From: Lota lota
Taxonomy: Eukaryota > Chordata > Actinopteri > Gadiformes > Lotidae
DNA: 64,000 bases
Assembly (NCBI GenBank): GCA_026745465.1
Contig: JACYXH010000802.1
Span: forward strand, 5,968,012-6,032,011
Direction of reading: 5' to 3'
Shown here: positions 28,505 to 44,563 of the stretch, one piece after another
How positions within the stretch are numbered: position 1 is the stretch's first letter
Layout: each line of letters opens with the position of its first letter
The notes under the pieces: model-generated
What the model was told of the DNA's origin: nothing
The model's database searches: none
The model's input: the letters and a program-made list of their open reading frames with translations, nothing else
Made by a program: the position numbers and the translations under genes

Positions 28505-29948
28505 TTATAACCCTGCGCTGAACCAAATCTCACTGTGGTGCACACTACCGATATCCCAGGGGCTGTCGTAGAACGCCCCCGTGTATGTGTTGGCCCTGAA
28601 GGACTTCCCAGCCATTGTCAGCATCTCGCGCAGCTCATCCACGGTGGACGAGGCCTTGCTTTGGGTCGCCGGGCCACTGAAGCTCCTTCAAAGAAATGAA
28701 AGAAAAAGTCGTTTTCTCTAAGCATGTCAACAAACTCGACTTAAACCCTGATCCAACCTCATGCCCCTAACTTTGAGAGACCACCACACGTCTGGAAAGA
28801 CACTCTTTCCATGAGGTACCCTCTTTGTTATTTCGTTGAAGAAAATTTGTCATGACGTTTTATAATCTACTTTATCACGAGCTCATAAGCCTTTGTAGGA
28901 TACCTGACGTATACTTTTCCAGCGGGTCTCACTTCCTTTGAGATGGATGCGTCGAGGGATATAGGCAGCTGAGTGCCCGGGGTAAAGAACCATGAGACGG
29001 ACACCTCAGGCTCGCTGCCGTCCTCTTCTCCTTGCCGGACGGTGATTAGAGTGGGCCAGGTCATACAGGGTACCGTTCGACCTGGAAAAGAAAAACATAA
29101 AAAACAACTTTTGAAACGTCTAAATAAAAGCGCACGCAATATGTTCTTGCGTAACCATGAGTGAAATAACTGTGTTTTTCTGGGGGAATGTATGTTTGCC
29201 TTGGGGTTTAGGTTATCTGTTATCTTTTTTTTTTCGTTTCACATATTTCCGCTTACAATAGGCCTATAGCTATGTGCTGTCGTACTTGAATTGCGCAATG
29301 ATAATACAATTATCTATCTTCCGTGTGCATGGAGCCTTTCTTTTGGAATTTACGGGGTGTGTGTAAAACAATATTAGAAATAAATGTTTTTAAAAATGAT
29401 CTTTTATCAAAAGCTCGTAATTATCAAATGGTCTGACTTTAAAAAAACTGTTTTTAAAGTCCTGATATAAAAGTAGTGGGACAACAAGACTGTGGTCTGT
29501 TATAAGGGCCACTATGTGTATGCTATGAACAACTAGGCCTATGTGCGAGAGCACACTGTTATTATTTTTATATAGACATATATACCTTCGACGTTATTCC
29601 CTTTGCGATACTTATCCAGTTTCCAGTAACCCTCGGTTAGATCAGGTGTACTAGTGCTTTTAACACTGACCGTCATCCACAGCGTTTCGACATAGTCGCG
29701 CTCCTCAAATTCCTAACATTAACAGGAGGAAGGTAATGCAAATCAACGTACTTTGAAAAAACGAACACATACAAGACAATGCAAATCAACGATCCTTCGG
29801 GACAACTTACACCATTCTTGTTTACCACTGTAAACTCGGGGCATTCGTATGATGTGTGACAGAAGTCCGGAGGGACCCAGCTTCGTATCCCAGACACCAT
29901 GGCAAGGATGAGGAGCGCAGACAGCCACGGAGTCTTTCCCTTTTCCAT
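28505..29948 (-). CDS. SOUL/heme-binding protein (HEBP) family, secreted, 4 exons, complete
   Basis: Four exons join in phase: 29948-29811, 29712-29586, 29081-28904 and 28685-28505 (stop TAA at 28507-28505). This gives 624 nt, or 207 residues. All three introns (98, 504 and 218 bp) are GT-AG. Residues 1-23 form a signal peptide (MEKGKTPW, then a hydrophobic LSALLILAMVSG core). The mature start WVPPDFCHTSYECPEF, with two cysteines (C30, C36), resembles vertebrate secreted SOUL proteins. Family hallmarks are the EFEERDYVETLWMTVSV strand, the central MTWPTLITV segment where HEBP1/2 usually have an MTxPV-type motif, KVYVRSFSG, and the C-terminal YDSPW (187-191) followed by HHSEIWF. SOUL proteins bind heme or tetrapyrroles; a secreted member would act outside the cell or in the secretory route. 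The usual family length is about 190-220. Whether heme is bound, and which fish SOUL paralogue this is, cannot be settled here. It lies divergently to the CCDC85A-type gene. Confidence 0.9.
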
Positions 29949-34060
<4,112 letters not shown>

Positions 34061-34400
34061 TGACAATGTGCGAGATCTGCACAGCTATCGGTTGCTAGCA
34101 TTTACTCGGCAGAATAAAAAAATAAACACCCTTGCAACCACTTTTGTCTTACCGTGGCCCCTCCCACTTGCTGTGGTTGCCGGCACTCCCTCAATAACAA
34201 CCAGCAACCAAAGCCAACAAGCTACAGTCGTGTCTACACTCTGTGACAGTTGTGACAGTTCTTCTTTTCCCTCCACCTCTCGATTTCTGCTATATTAATC
34301 CTGGTTTTACCCCTCTTTATGCTGTGTACTTTATTATACATGCACTGAGGTGCTTTTGCAGCTGAAGGCGCTGGGTATGTAGTTAGCTCCGCCTAAGCAA

Positions 34401-34615
34401 GACATAGCTAGTGCCATGTGGTAGGGTACGCTAGTGTCATAGCTAGTGCCGTGTGGTAGGATACACTAGTGTCATAGCTAGTGCCATGTGGTAGGGTACG
34501 CTAGTGTCATAGCTAGTGCCATGTGGTAGGGTACGCTAGTGTCATAGCTAGTGCCATGTGGTAGGGTACAGTAGTGTCATGGCTAGTGCCATGTGGTAGG
34601 ATAGCTAGTGTCGTT
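34401..34615. repeat. 35-bp minisatellite in CCDC85A intron 2
   Basis: About six tandem 35-bp units with the core ATAGCTAGTGCCATGTGGTA and a GGGTACGCTAGTGTC link. Unit starts at 34403 and 34438 set the period. Single-base variants (GTGTGGTAGGATACA) mark one early unit, and the last unit is shortened. It begins about 375 bp after the exon 2 donor. Confidence 0.9.
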
Positions 34616-35103
34616 CATTGGTTATACTCCTCCACACAGGGCAAGCACGCCCCCTGGAGTAACTACAAGTAAAGTCAACACAAGATTTTACTCTGGCCCG
34701 AGGTAAAACTTTCCAAATACAATAAATCAGGTATAGGGAGAGCTATAATGAATGGGATTGTTGCTATTTGTTGCTATCAACACGTACTACAGATATATAT
34801 AGATACATATCTATATATAATGGGGAATCTTCACGCACAGCTAATTTCTAATAGACAAGAGTAGGGCTTCATACACGCGTTGTGGAAACATGGCGGTCTG
34901 CGACATCAATTCTGTTTTTGCGGAAACAATTCTGGAAATGTTATACAATTGCCGTGATTGGTTTAAATATGATCTAAATATTTAACCGCTCTCGCCCTAA
35001 GGGTTTGTGGAGAAGCAACTACTACAATTATCGATGACCTTGGTTTGTCTAACCCAAGGACGCTCTGAATGACTACCACCAGAGTGAAACTAAGCTTCAA
35101 CCC

Positions 35104-35104
<1 letters not shown>

Positions 35105-35148
<44 letters not shown>
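35105..35148. repeat. (AC)n microsatellite
   Basis: About 44 bp of AC. Confidence 0.95.
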
Positions 35149-35553
35149 GCACGTGCACGTGCAGACGCACACACAGACCTCAGCTGCAGACAGAGCCAGG
35201 GGAGAAGACATATAGAGTCACAGAAGATGATGGATTGGACAGAACGAGGGTGAGCACCGAATGACATGAAAAAAGAGAGCTAGAAATCTCAAATAGAATA
35301 TGAAACCACTGGCGATAGGGAGTTACTGACAGAAAGTAGAGATACTGATCAAAGTTTGTACATATCGAGTGTGTGTGTGTGTATGTATGTGTGTGTGTGT
35401 GTGTGGTAAGGCCATTAGGAGAGTAAGAAAAACTGGATGATAAAGAGTATTTGAAACCCTTTGTGAAAGTGGAGATAAATATGCATCTGTCCTGGATAAA
35501 CACTGGTGTTTGTGAATACACACAGACTATTAGCATGGGATACACACACTCAC

Positions 35554-35674
<121 letters not shown>

Positions 35675-35823
35675 GTCAGCTAAACCATCCATTTACTTTA
35701 ATCAGCTTGCACTTGACAGTTGCTCAATCCATCTTAAAATTGAACTTGATTTCATTTTTAATTTGTTGCCCTGGAAAATGAGCTAGTTTAAAATGAAAGG
35801 ATGCATTTTGCACTTTGAAACAT

Positions 35824-35862
35824 TGGAGGAGGAGGAGGAGGAGGAGGAGGAGGAGGAGGAGA
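35824..35862. repeat. (GGA)n microsatellite
   Basis: About twelve GGA/GAG triplets. Confidence 0.95.
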
Positions 35863-38460
35863 AGAATAAGGGGATGCCATGTTGAATATATTTGACTCAC
35901 TTTCAACCCCGCCTGTCTCAATTTCCCTCCTCTAAAATATGAAGTGCCCCCTATTGGTCATTACAGGCTGGCTTCCGGCTCCCTGGTGAGATGATTGGCT
36001 ACTTGGAGTGCTTGTTTGATTCTTACCAATGGGGCGGGACTGTCTAGTGTCCCTGAGACAGATAGAAGCATCCCGACTCAACGGGCCCCTGGGCTTTGGT
36101 TTAAGATTCTTGAGGGCCACCTTTGACCTGTAGGCCTCTAGTCCTGAGTCTGGTGCTGACAGGTTCCGCTAAGGGACTCTACCCCCCCTAAGTGCTGTTT
36201 GCGCAATTCTGTATTTTGTATTTGTGTGTGTGTGTGTTTGAGATTGCTTGTGTGCATGCGTGTGTGTATGTTTGAGATTGTGTGTGCATATATGCATGCA
36301 TTTGTGTGTGTTTGAGGTTATATGTTTGAGGTTATGTGTGTGTGTGTGTGTGTATTCTGCAGTGCTGAGGGGAAGTGCTCAGTGCTCCAGCTGAGTCCAG
36401 AGGAAACAGCTCCGTTCAATATAGGTGAGGAGTCCTGACTCAGCTCTTGCCAGCAAACAATAGAAGATGAATCTACTACTGAGTATCGCTGCATCGTCCT
36501 CATACATGTTACTGCTGTGCCAACTCTGTTTACTACACAAGAGGCATCAGCACAATACATGTTTTCCATCATCTTATATTACCATCTTTACCACCCTGTC
36601 ATCGCTTGTTTTTGTCTTTCTTTTTCTCTCTATTTGCTCTGCACTGATAACATCTATTGTACCCTTTAACCCAAGGATCTAAGGGACCAGACACACCTTT
36701 GGGCCACCACCTCATGTTGAACACAGCTCTATGGTTTGGCCTGCTAGACAGCCAGTTAACCAGCTATCCAGCCCACCAGCCAGTTAGGCAGCCAGTGTAA
36801 ATCTTCATTAGGCATGTGACAACAAGGGTCAGCAACATTGCTAATGGCTGTCCTTCATTTGAGCAGCTTGGAAGCATGTTACCCGTAAAGAGTACTCATG
36901 ACCCCGTGTCATTTCCATTTAAAAACACTATTTTTGTTAGCAAGCAGACACGTAGAACACTACATCTGCGAGCGTGGTAGAAAATGGTAGTGGTTGAATG
37001 ATATCTTCTGAGTGTTGAACAGCATTTAACAGTAAGGACATCACCCTCCCTGGATTTGATTAATATCTGTGTGGAGGGGGTGAGGGTTCCCCCAAACAAT
37101 CACATTAAATTGAGCCGAAATGAATTAGAAGTTATGGAAGTTATGGAAATTTGCTCATGAAGTTTTCACTATCCCTTTTTGGCATATGCCTTTTGATATA
37201 TGGAATACGTAAATGACTATATAGGAAAAGATTGAAGAAAGAAAGAAATGGTATGAAAATGAGACAATAGGGAACTGAAATTAGTGTCAGTGCATGTGAG
37301 GTATAGCACTCTCAAGTGTTGAGTCTGAATTATAATTATTTTCTTCAGAAACAGAATGGAACTGCTTTTCCCCTCACAATGTGTGATAAAAGCTCATTAG
37401 CAGGTAAATGGAAGCACATGAAGACAGCAGAGTTCATACCCTGGGGTTTAAAAGTGTTTTGTGGATCAACTAATACCTTGGTTAGTGGTTAAAATGTCTT
37501 TCCTAATCGCCTCGCATGAGCCAGTTTGTAACAGCCACAAGAAATACTTTAAAAACGTTAAAAAGGAGAAAGTAAGTGTGCGTTTGGCCTTCATCTGATT
37601 CATGAACATTCCCAATTCAGCAGGTCCCTAACTAACTTAAGTATTTGCATATCTTAAAATATATTGGCTTTGGTCCAGTAAGAGTGGAACAAGCATAATA
37701 GTTTTTTTGTAGAACTAAGAAGTTATGAATTTAACTTGATATATAAAATGGACTGGAAAATCCAGTTGGAATAGCTCGCAACGAGAATAAGGTTTACAAA
37801 CGGTGTACTTCCATGTTGAGGCGGAGACTTTACATGCCCTTTAACACACATCAATATTCTCCCAATCCCCTGTAGAGTGCCGCAGCATGGCGAAGCACAT
37901 TCAATATCTTTATATTAGGTTTGGTCCTGGCACTGCTGGGAGTGGGGGTGTTAGGATCAGATTTAGATGAGACCAGCTGAGGCTGTTTCCCGTCCCAGGG
38001 TGGATATCTGCTGAATAAGATTGGGGAGAATTAGCAGGGAAAACTCATTAGGTGTGTGTTGTACACAAGCAGCTCCCCAACAGATGAGCAGCGGTGAGAC
38101 TCACCACTGCTCAGCTGTTGGAGAAGAGGCTGGAACGAAGTCGGTCCTACGGGAGATGAAAAGTGCGGGAGAGATGTAGAAAATGACGAACAAATCAAAC
38201 TTTTTTAGATTGCCGCAATGTGGGAGCATTTCTGACGTCTGTCACACTGTCACCATAATATAGGGACATTTTGTAATATCACAATATATATATAGTACTT
38301 TTATATACATTTTTATATATGCTACAGTGCAACCTCTTATTGTCACTTTTAATATTTCATCAACTTTAGGCTGATGAAATGAGTCTAAAAATATAACTCA
38401 ATTCTAGGAGTCTTCCCTGTGGATGATTCCATATGACAGTGATGATTAAGTGTTTTCCTA

Positions 38461-38545
38461 TGACACACCCACACACACCCACAAACACACCCACACACGC
38501 ACACATGCAAACCCACACACATACACACACGCACGCAGGCATACA
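38461..38545. repeat. Degenerate CA-rich tract
   Basis: CACACCCACA and GCACGCAGGC-type variants; similar, longer CA/CCCCA-rich DNA occupies 39020-39280. Confidence 0.85.
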
Positions 38546-39019
38546 CGCAAGCAAGCAGACACAAACCTTCCTACCAAGCTCTCCCAGTGAGAAATCATGG
38601 CCATGGATGCTCATTAGATTGGTAAGGATGTGATGGATTGTGACTCCCCTCTCAAGACACACACACACACACACCCTCACCAACACACATTATGCTTATC
38701 CTATGCTTTAGGAGTCAAGCTCTGGAAGATAATTGACACCCTCTTATCATGAATAGTTACACATTATTCCAACTATAAAACAAAAACCGAAAGCAAATTA
38801 TTTTTCAAAGTTTATTGCGTACCATGTGGACCATTTCTCAGGTGGTTCTTCTCCCTCTGATTCACAGCAGCTGCGTGATGAGTCACAACAAAGCTACAGC
38901 AACATGGTTTGGTTTAACCTCAATTGGAGTTGATTGTAGCTATATTGAGATTAGATCTTAGACGTTTCTGGGAATAATCATGTACCAATTCTAGAAGGCC
39001 CCCAGGTATTTAAACTGAT

Positions 39020-39191
39020 TTACACTCACATACACCCCTACCACCCACCCCAACACACACACTCACACATACACCCATACACAACCACCCCAACACATAC
39101 ACATACACGCGCACACACCCAAACACACCCCTACCACATACCCCACCCCAACAAACACACACACATACACAAACACACATACACCCAAATA

Positions 39192-39234
<43 letters not shown>

Positions 39235-39285
39235 CTATCACGTACTCCACCCACCCCAACACACACACACACGCGCAAAGACACA
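39020..39285. repeat. Degenerate CA/CACCCC-rich satellite-like tract
   Basis: Repeated phrases such as CACACCCCTACCAC and CCACCCCAACACACAC recur three times over about 250 bp, with pure (CA)n at 39188-39232. It directly abuts the 56-bp minisatellite. Confidence 0.85.
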
Positions 39286-39317
39286 CACCTCCTTTCCTTC
39301 ACTCACCCACTCGCTCA

Positions 39318-40010
39318 CCTCATAACCCTCTTCATACTTCCCTCTATTTCGCCTCCTTTCGTTCACTCACTCACCTCATAACCCTCTTCATACTTCCCTC
39401 TCTTTCGCCTCCTTTCCTTCACTCGCTCACCTCATAACCCTCTTCATACTTCCCTCTCTTTCGCCTCCTTTCCTTCACTCGCTCACCTCATAACCCTCTT
39501 CATACTTCCCTCTCTTTCGCCTCCTTTCCTTCACTCGCTCACCTCATAACCCTCTTCATACTTCCCTCTATTTCGCCTCCTTTCGTTCACTCACTCACCT
39601 CATAACCCTCTTCATACTTCCCTCTCTTTCGCCTCCTTTCCTTCACTCGCTCACCTCATAACCCTCTTCATACTTCCCTCTCTTTCGCCTCCTTTCCTTC
39701 ACTCGCTCACCTCATAACCCTCTTCATACTTCCCTCTCTTTCGCCTCCTTTCCTTCACTCGCTCACCTCATAACCCTCTTCATACTTCCCTCTATTTCGC
39801 CTCCTTTCGTTCACTCACTCACCTCATAACCCTCTTCATACTTCCCTCTCTTTCGCCTCCTTTCCTTCACTCGCTCACCTCATAACCCTCTTCATACTTC
39901 CCTCTCTTTCGCCTCCTTTCCTTCACTCGCTCACCTCATAACCCTCTTCATACTTCTCTCTATTTCGCCTCCTTTCGTTCACTCGCTCACCTCATAACCT
40001 CTTCACCTTG
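39318..40010. repeat. 56-bp minisatellite with 224-bp higher-order period
   Basis: About twelve tandem units of 56 bp, each containing CTCACCTCATAACCCTCTTC and a TTCGCCTCCTTTC core. Two unit types alternate: type A has CTATTTCG with TTCGTTCACTCACTC, and type B has CTCTTTCG with TTCCTTCACTCGCTC. Type A markers sit at 39344, 39568 and 39792 (exactly 224 bp apart) and again at 39960 (168 bp), giving ABBB-ABBB-ABB-A'. It lies in presumed intron 2 of the CCDC85A-type gene. Confidence 0.95.
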
Positions 40011-40124
40011 TTCTCTTCATGTTATATTATTTGTCCTCCTTTCACACACTCCCTCACTTGTTCCCCTCCTAACCCTACGCTCACTCACCCCCTCACATAC
40101 TGTACGTTGTAACCTAGCCCTCTT

Positions 40125-40418
40125 AAAGGGGATGTAGGTAAGATTGGAGAGCTGTGAAGAGAGAGCGCAGAAAAGAACAGAAGAGTGTGAGATTATGAAA
40201 CCATACAACGCAAAAACGTCCACTCCCTCTCTAATCCCTCCCTATGTTTCTCCGCCACGTGTTGCATTTCACGCATCTGTGATTGACAGGCTAAATAGAT
40301 TTTTCTGAACCTATCAGGGAAGAGAAGCCCTGATTGGTCACAAATTTGCTGGGAGGGGTCTAAAATAAGAAATTGTGTCACATATCTCTAGCTCTTATAT
40401 CTTACCTACAGCACCTTT
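40125..40418. mobile_element. Non-autonomous inverted-repeat element (family A), fuller copy
   Basis: The ends are about 20-bp imperfect inverted repeats, AAAGGGGATGTAGGTAAGAT at 40125-40144 against AAAGGTGCTGTAGGTAAGAT read inward from 40418. TTAA precedes the left end and TTGA overlaps the right end, which would fit a TTAA-type target, but this is inference. The interior has a TCAGGGA...CCTGATTGGTCA segment shared with the copy at about 18112. No coding capacity. Confidence 0.65.
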
Positions 40419-41545
40419 GATCTTTGCCTCTCTTTCTCCTCCCTTCAATCGCTCACTCGCTTGCTTATTTTCCACCAGTACTATCTCTCCACGACTCTCT
40501 CTCCCCCTCTCACTCTCTCTGTCTCTCTCTATCTCCTTTGGAGTTATATGTTCCATGCCAGTCCTGTTTAGTTAAGCCCATTTAGGCAGCGTGAGACTAA
40601 TTTAATTTGGTAAGGCTGGTCTCTGGACTCAAATGGCAGTAATTTGTCAGTGATTTGTGTCAGTGTGTGTGTGTATGTGTGTGTGTGGTGTGTGTTCGTA
40701 CATGTGTGAAATTGCATATCACGTGACCAGGCTTAGCTCCTCTAGTGACAAACTACAGATTAATTTCTGCCCTCCGGAGATGCTGGGGGCCGGGAGGGAG
40801 TCGCAGCGTGGCCTACTGTACGTCAGCGGGCCCCCCACTGACTCCTTCCATCCTTCTGTTCCTCAGCCCCTCCCTCGCTCCCTTCTCTTTTCAAATCATG
40901 CCTCTTTTCCTCAATACCCAGTTCTTTATTGTTACCAATTATTTTCCCTTCCCTTGTTTTCCCACCTTTCTCTCACTTTGACACTTATTTCCCCTGTGTG
41001 TCATACTCTCTTTCTCTCTTTCCACCCGCTCTCTCCCCCCCACTCGCTCGCTCTCCCCCCCCCCCCCGCTCTCTCTGCCGTTCTCTCTCAGATGGTTGCT
41101 TGAATTACCTTTTTGAAATGACACCAGTCTTAAACATAATGAAACATTAGAATGTATAAAATGTATTCATACAAATATTTGTTTGTTCATGGAGAAGTTG
41201 GTCAGTGATTACTAGCTAGATGTACCGCGTGCAGCGCGACATCACTCAACGCCCTGTAGTAGAGATGAAAGTATCAACTGATCAGCTGGCCCAGAGTTGA
41301 AAATCAAACTGGAATAAACGGCTGATTAGAAAGATCCCTCCCACCACACGGGTATGATCCTTATGTGTGTGTGTGTGTGTGTGTCTTTGTTCCCTTCCCA
41401 TGTGTTTCATTATGTTTCCCTTACTCTGGTGTGGATTGAGTCGCTCCCCATCCCTCCCTTTGCATCTTGTCTCCTCCTGTCATTCTAACTCATCTCTCTT
41501 CTTCACTTTCCACTGCTTGATTGTCAACAATTATCACACTTCCTC

Positions 41546-41546
<1 letters not shown>

Positions 41547-41575
<29 letters not shown>
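41547..41575. repeat. Poly(C) run
   Basis: 29 consecutive C. Other long C or G runs are at 10741-10756, 30080-30100, 31221-31242, 49937-49957, 52141-52155, 52246-52263 and 53091-53103. Confidence 0.97.
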
Positions 41576-41577
<2 letters not shown>

Positions 41578-42255
41578 GAACAGTGGCCATCTTCACGTAA
41601 AAATAGGCTCCTAAAATCCCACAGCCTGCAGCGGTGTAAGTTGTGTAACTGACTGCATTTATTTCCTCATCGTATTTGAACAATGGATATTCTATTCACT
41701 TGACTTCCATGTCAAATCTAAACAGAGGAAAGTGGCTTTGGCAGATCTATGGTTTTTACTGCATACTCGTCAGGGCATGCCATCTGTTTTTTGCGGAATT
41801 ACCTTGTGGACCTACCTTGTCTATTCTCGTGTATCTACCTGGCCACTACATCTTCGATTCTAAAACCTCCTTTGCAGATTGCCATTAAACACAGACACCT
41901 AACCTCTATGATGAATGGCATTCTATATAGTTGTTAGTGTTGTGTGTTTGACAATAAGAATTTCAGTTGACCATGTATCATGGCAATGGCATTTCAACAA
42001 TCTACAGCCAGATTGTCTGGAGAGTACAAGCTGCACCCCACATATTGTGCAAATGTGCAAAAAAACCGCTTGTTGAATTAATTATATTCTGTATTTCTGG
42101 AGTGTGGGTGTTGTGTTTTTCCTTGTTGGGTGATTCACAGTCTTTGCAGGTGTACGGTTATTCAAGGGTTAGGTATAGTTTACACTGCAGCAAAAAAGCA
42201 TGTGTGTGTTATGGGCATGTGTGTTTTTGCACGTTTACATTTGTATTATTGAAAA

Positions 42256-42259
<4 letters not shown>

Positions 42260-42341
<82 letters not shown>
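42260..42341. repeat. (CA)n microsatellite
   Basis: About 82 bp of uninterrupted CA. Confidence 0.98.
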
Positions 42342-42344
<3 letters not shown>

Positions 42345-44563
42345 CCAGACATTCACATTCAGCTCATGTTGATTAACCTTTGCTGGTTTTCCTTAACCAG
42401 AAAGAAATACACATATCCAGCTCGACGCTATTGTCTTCCCAGTGTGTCAACACTCTGCAATGCACTCCTTAGGCTAGCAGTCATGAATGGATGGATCTGG
42501 CCCTGCCATACTATGTGTGCAATATGTGTGTTTGGCTGCTACCGACGTGGGTAGTGGTGGTGTGGTGCTCAGGGTCCAGGGGGACAGAAGGAAGGGAGGA
42601 TGCGCTATCGGCTGTCCCAGTTGGGATGCTCTGATGGGCAGGGGAGACGGGCACTTGACCCTCTGTGCATGCTAAGCTCCACAATCTGTTCACCCAGTCA
42701 GGAACAACTTGCACCGAGTGCATGTGTGTCCTGTGTGTGTGTGTGTGTGTTTGTGTGTTTGTGCGTGATTTATATGAGGTATATGTCTATGTGAATTGCA
42801 ATAAACCCTACATGGTTTGTATGTGAGTGAGTCAGTGAGTGTGTGTTTGTGTGTGCCCCTTCAGTAAGCACACATATATGCGGTTTCTGCTGGATGCCGG
42901 CTGAAGTCCACCTCCACAGCACCTTGCCTTGCTCTCCTACTCAGAGACTTTTGCTTCGTCTCTCAATGAATAGTGATTCAAGTCCCAACACTGACGCAGC
43001 TTTGTGCATTTGTGTGTGTGTGTGTGTGTGTGTGCGTGCTGCCATGCTTTGTATGACAAACACTTGAGTATTTTCTTTACTTTTATAGACGGATTCATCC
43101 TAACCGTTGTGAGCTGAGCTGAAGGTCATTGTGTTTTTCAGGGGAAATGTAGCAGAAGTCGAGTTTGCACTGTGAGTCACTCAGAAGTCGTATATTTGTT
43201 TCTCTCTTTTTTCTCTCCCTCTCACTCGCTATCTCTCTCTCTTTCACTCTGTCATTTGCAGCAGGGGCCCTGCAGACCCTGTGAGAACTACTTTGTGACA
43301 GACAGAGACTCAGTGGAGCAAAGAGACACAGCTAAAACAAGACTGCTTGGGCTCCACAAACACATGTGCACTCCACCACTTCCCCCCAGCCTATGTCTAC
43401 TCAGTGTTTCTGTGTGTGTAATTGGTGTAATAAAGGGGAAGGTGGTATAGTTTAGAATGGAGACTAAAAAGGAGAAAAAGCTGGGAGATATTGCTGACGT
43501 TGTATTTCTGTATATGTACATTAAAATGTGTTTGCACTGGTGTGATTGTATTGTTACTTCCCTGCAGGCATTTCATACAGCATAACGAGGATCTTTTTAG
43601 GTATGTGTGTGTGTGTGTGTGTGTGTGTAAGAGTAAGAGGGTGAACTATTTTGTCTCACATTGACATTTTTCTACAGATGTACTACTAAGAAGCACATTG
43701 AGATCATTATGAAGTACAACTGTGCAACATGAATGAGTACAGGGCATTACATTGTTTCTATTACATTATGCATTGTAATAATGATAGCTTATCTAAGTCT
43801 GAGTTATATGTTGTTTCCAGAGTTGCATTGTCAAGTGGAGAAGCTGCAGAAGACAAGAGATAGACTTAAGAGAGAGATCAAATAAAGAGAATAATAGCTA
43901 GAAGATATGAGAGACAGAAAGTAGTGCAAGATGTGGGTGTATTGCTCAAGGCTGAACTAGAGATGAACTGCATTCACTGCTAGGATCCCTGCATGTGAGT
44001 TTGACTGTGCCTTATGTTAGTATTCTGTAAGATTTTTGGAAAGATTTTGAACAGCTCAATGAAGCCGCCTCAAACCGAAAGTTCCTAGCTTCCCTGTGCA
44101 GTTACACCAGGTATACTTTAGGGCGGTCCAAATAGTAATAGCAATCGCTTGTGAGTGAAAGTCAAGCCATGTCAATCACAACTAGAGAGCACGGCCATGT
44201 CGTGGAGCGCTGCTGACAAATGTGCCTTGTTGCCATCGAGATTCTGCTAGAGCATCTTTTGCCTGGCAGTCAACTTATACAAAAACCTTAACATTCATGC
44301 AGTCTCTTATCTAAAAATGTACCTGAAAACTGTATTTGTGTGCAATGTGTACAATCCCAAAAAAATCTTAAAATTCACAATTGAGTAAAATAATTAAAAT
44401 TGTGTGCGGTAACCCAAGTATTGTAGACCTAACCTTAACATGGATATGCTAGTCACAGGGATATGTACATCTTACAGACTAATTTATTTCACAAAGTTCA
44501 ATTGAATGCATTTAATACTAATATAATAACAACATAAAGTTTGACTTCCACATGAAGAACCCA

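Noticed and set aside
36361-36423. Exon-like segment with acceptor TATTCTGCAG and donor TAG|GTGAGG
   Set aside because: Only one phase is open and it does not match the phase-1 end of CCDC85A exon 2; the sequence AEGKCSVLQLSPEETAPFNI is not a known part of the family.
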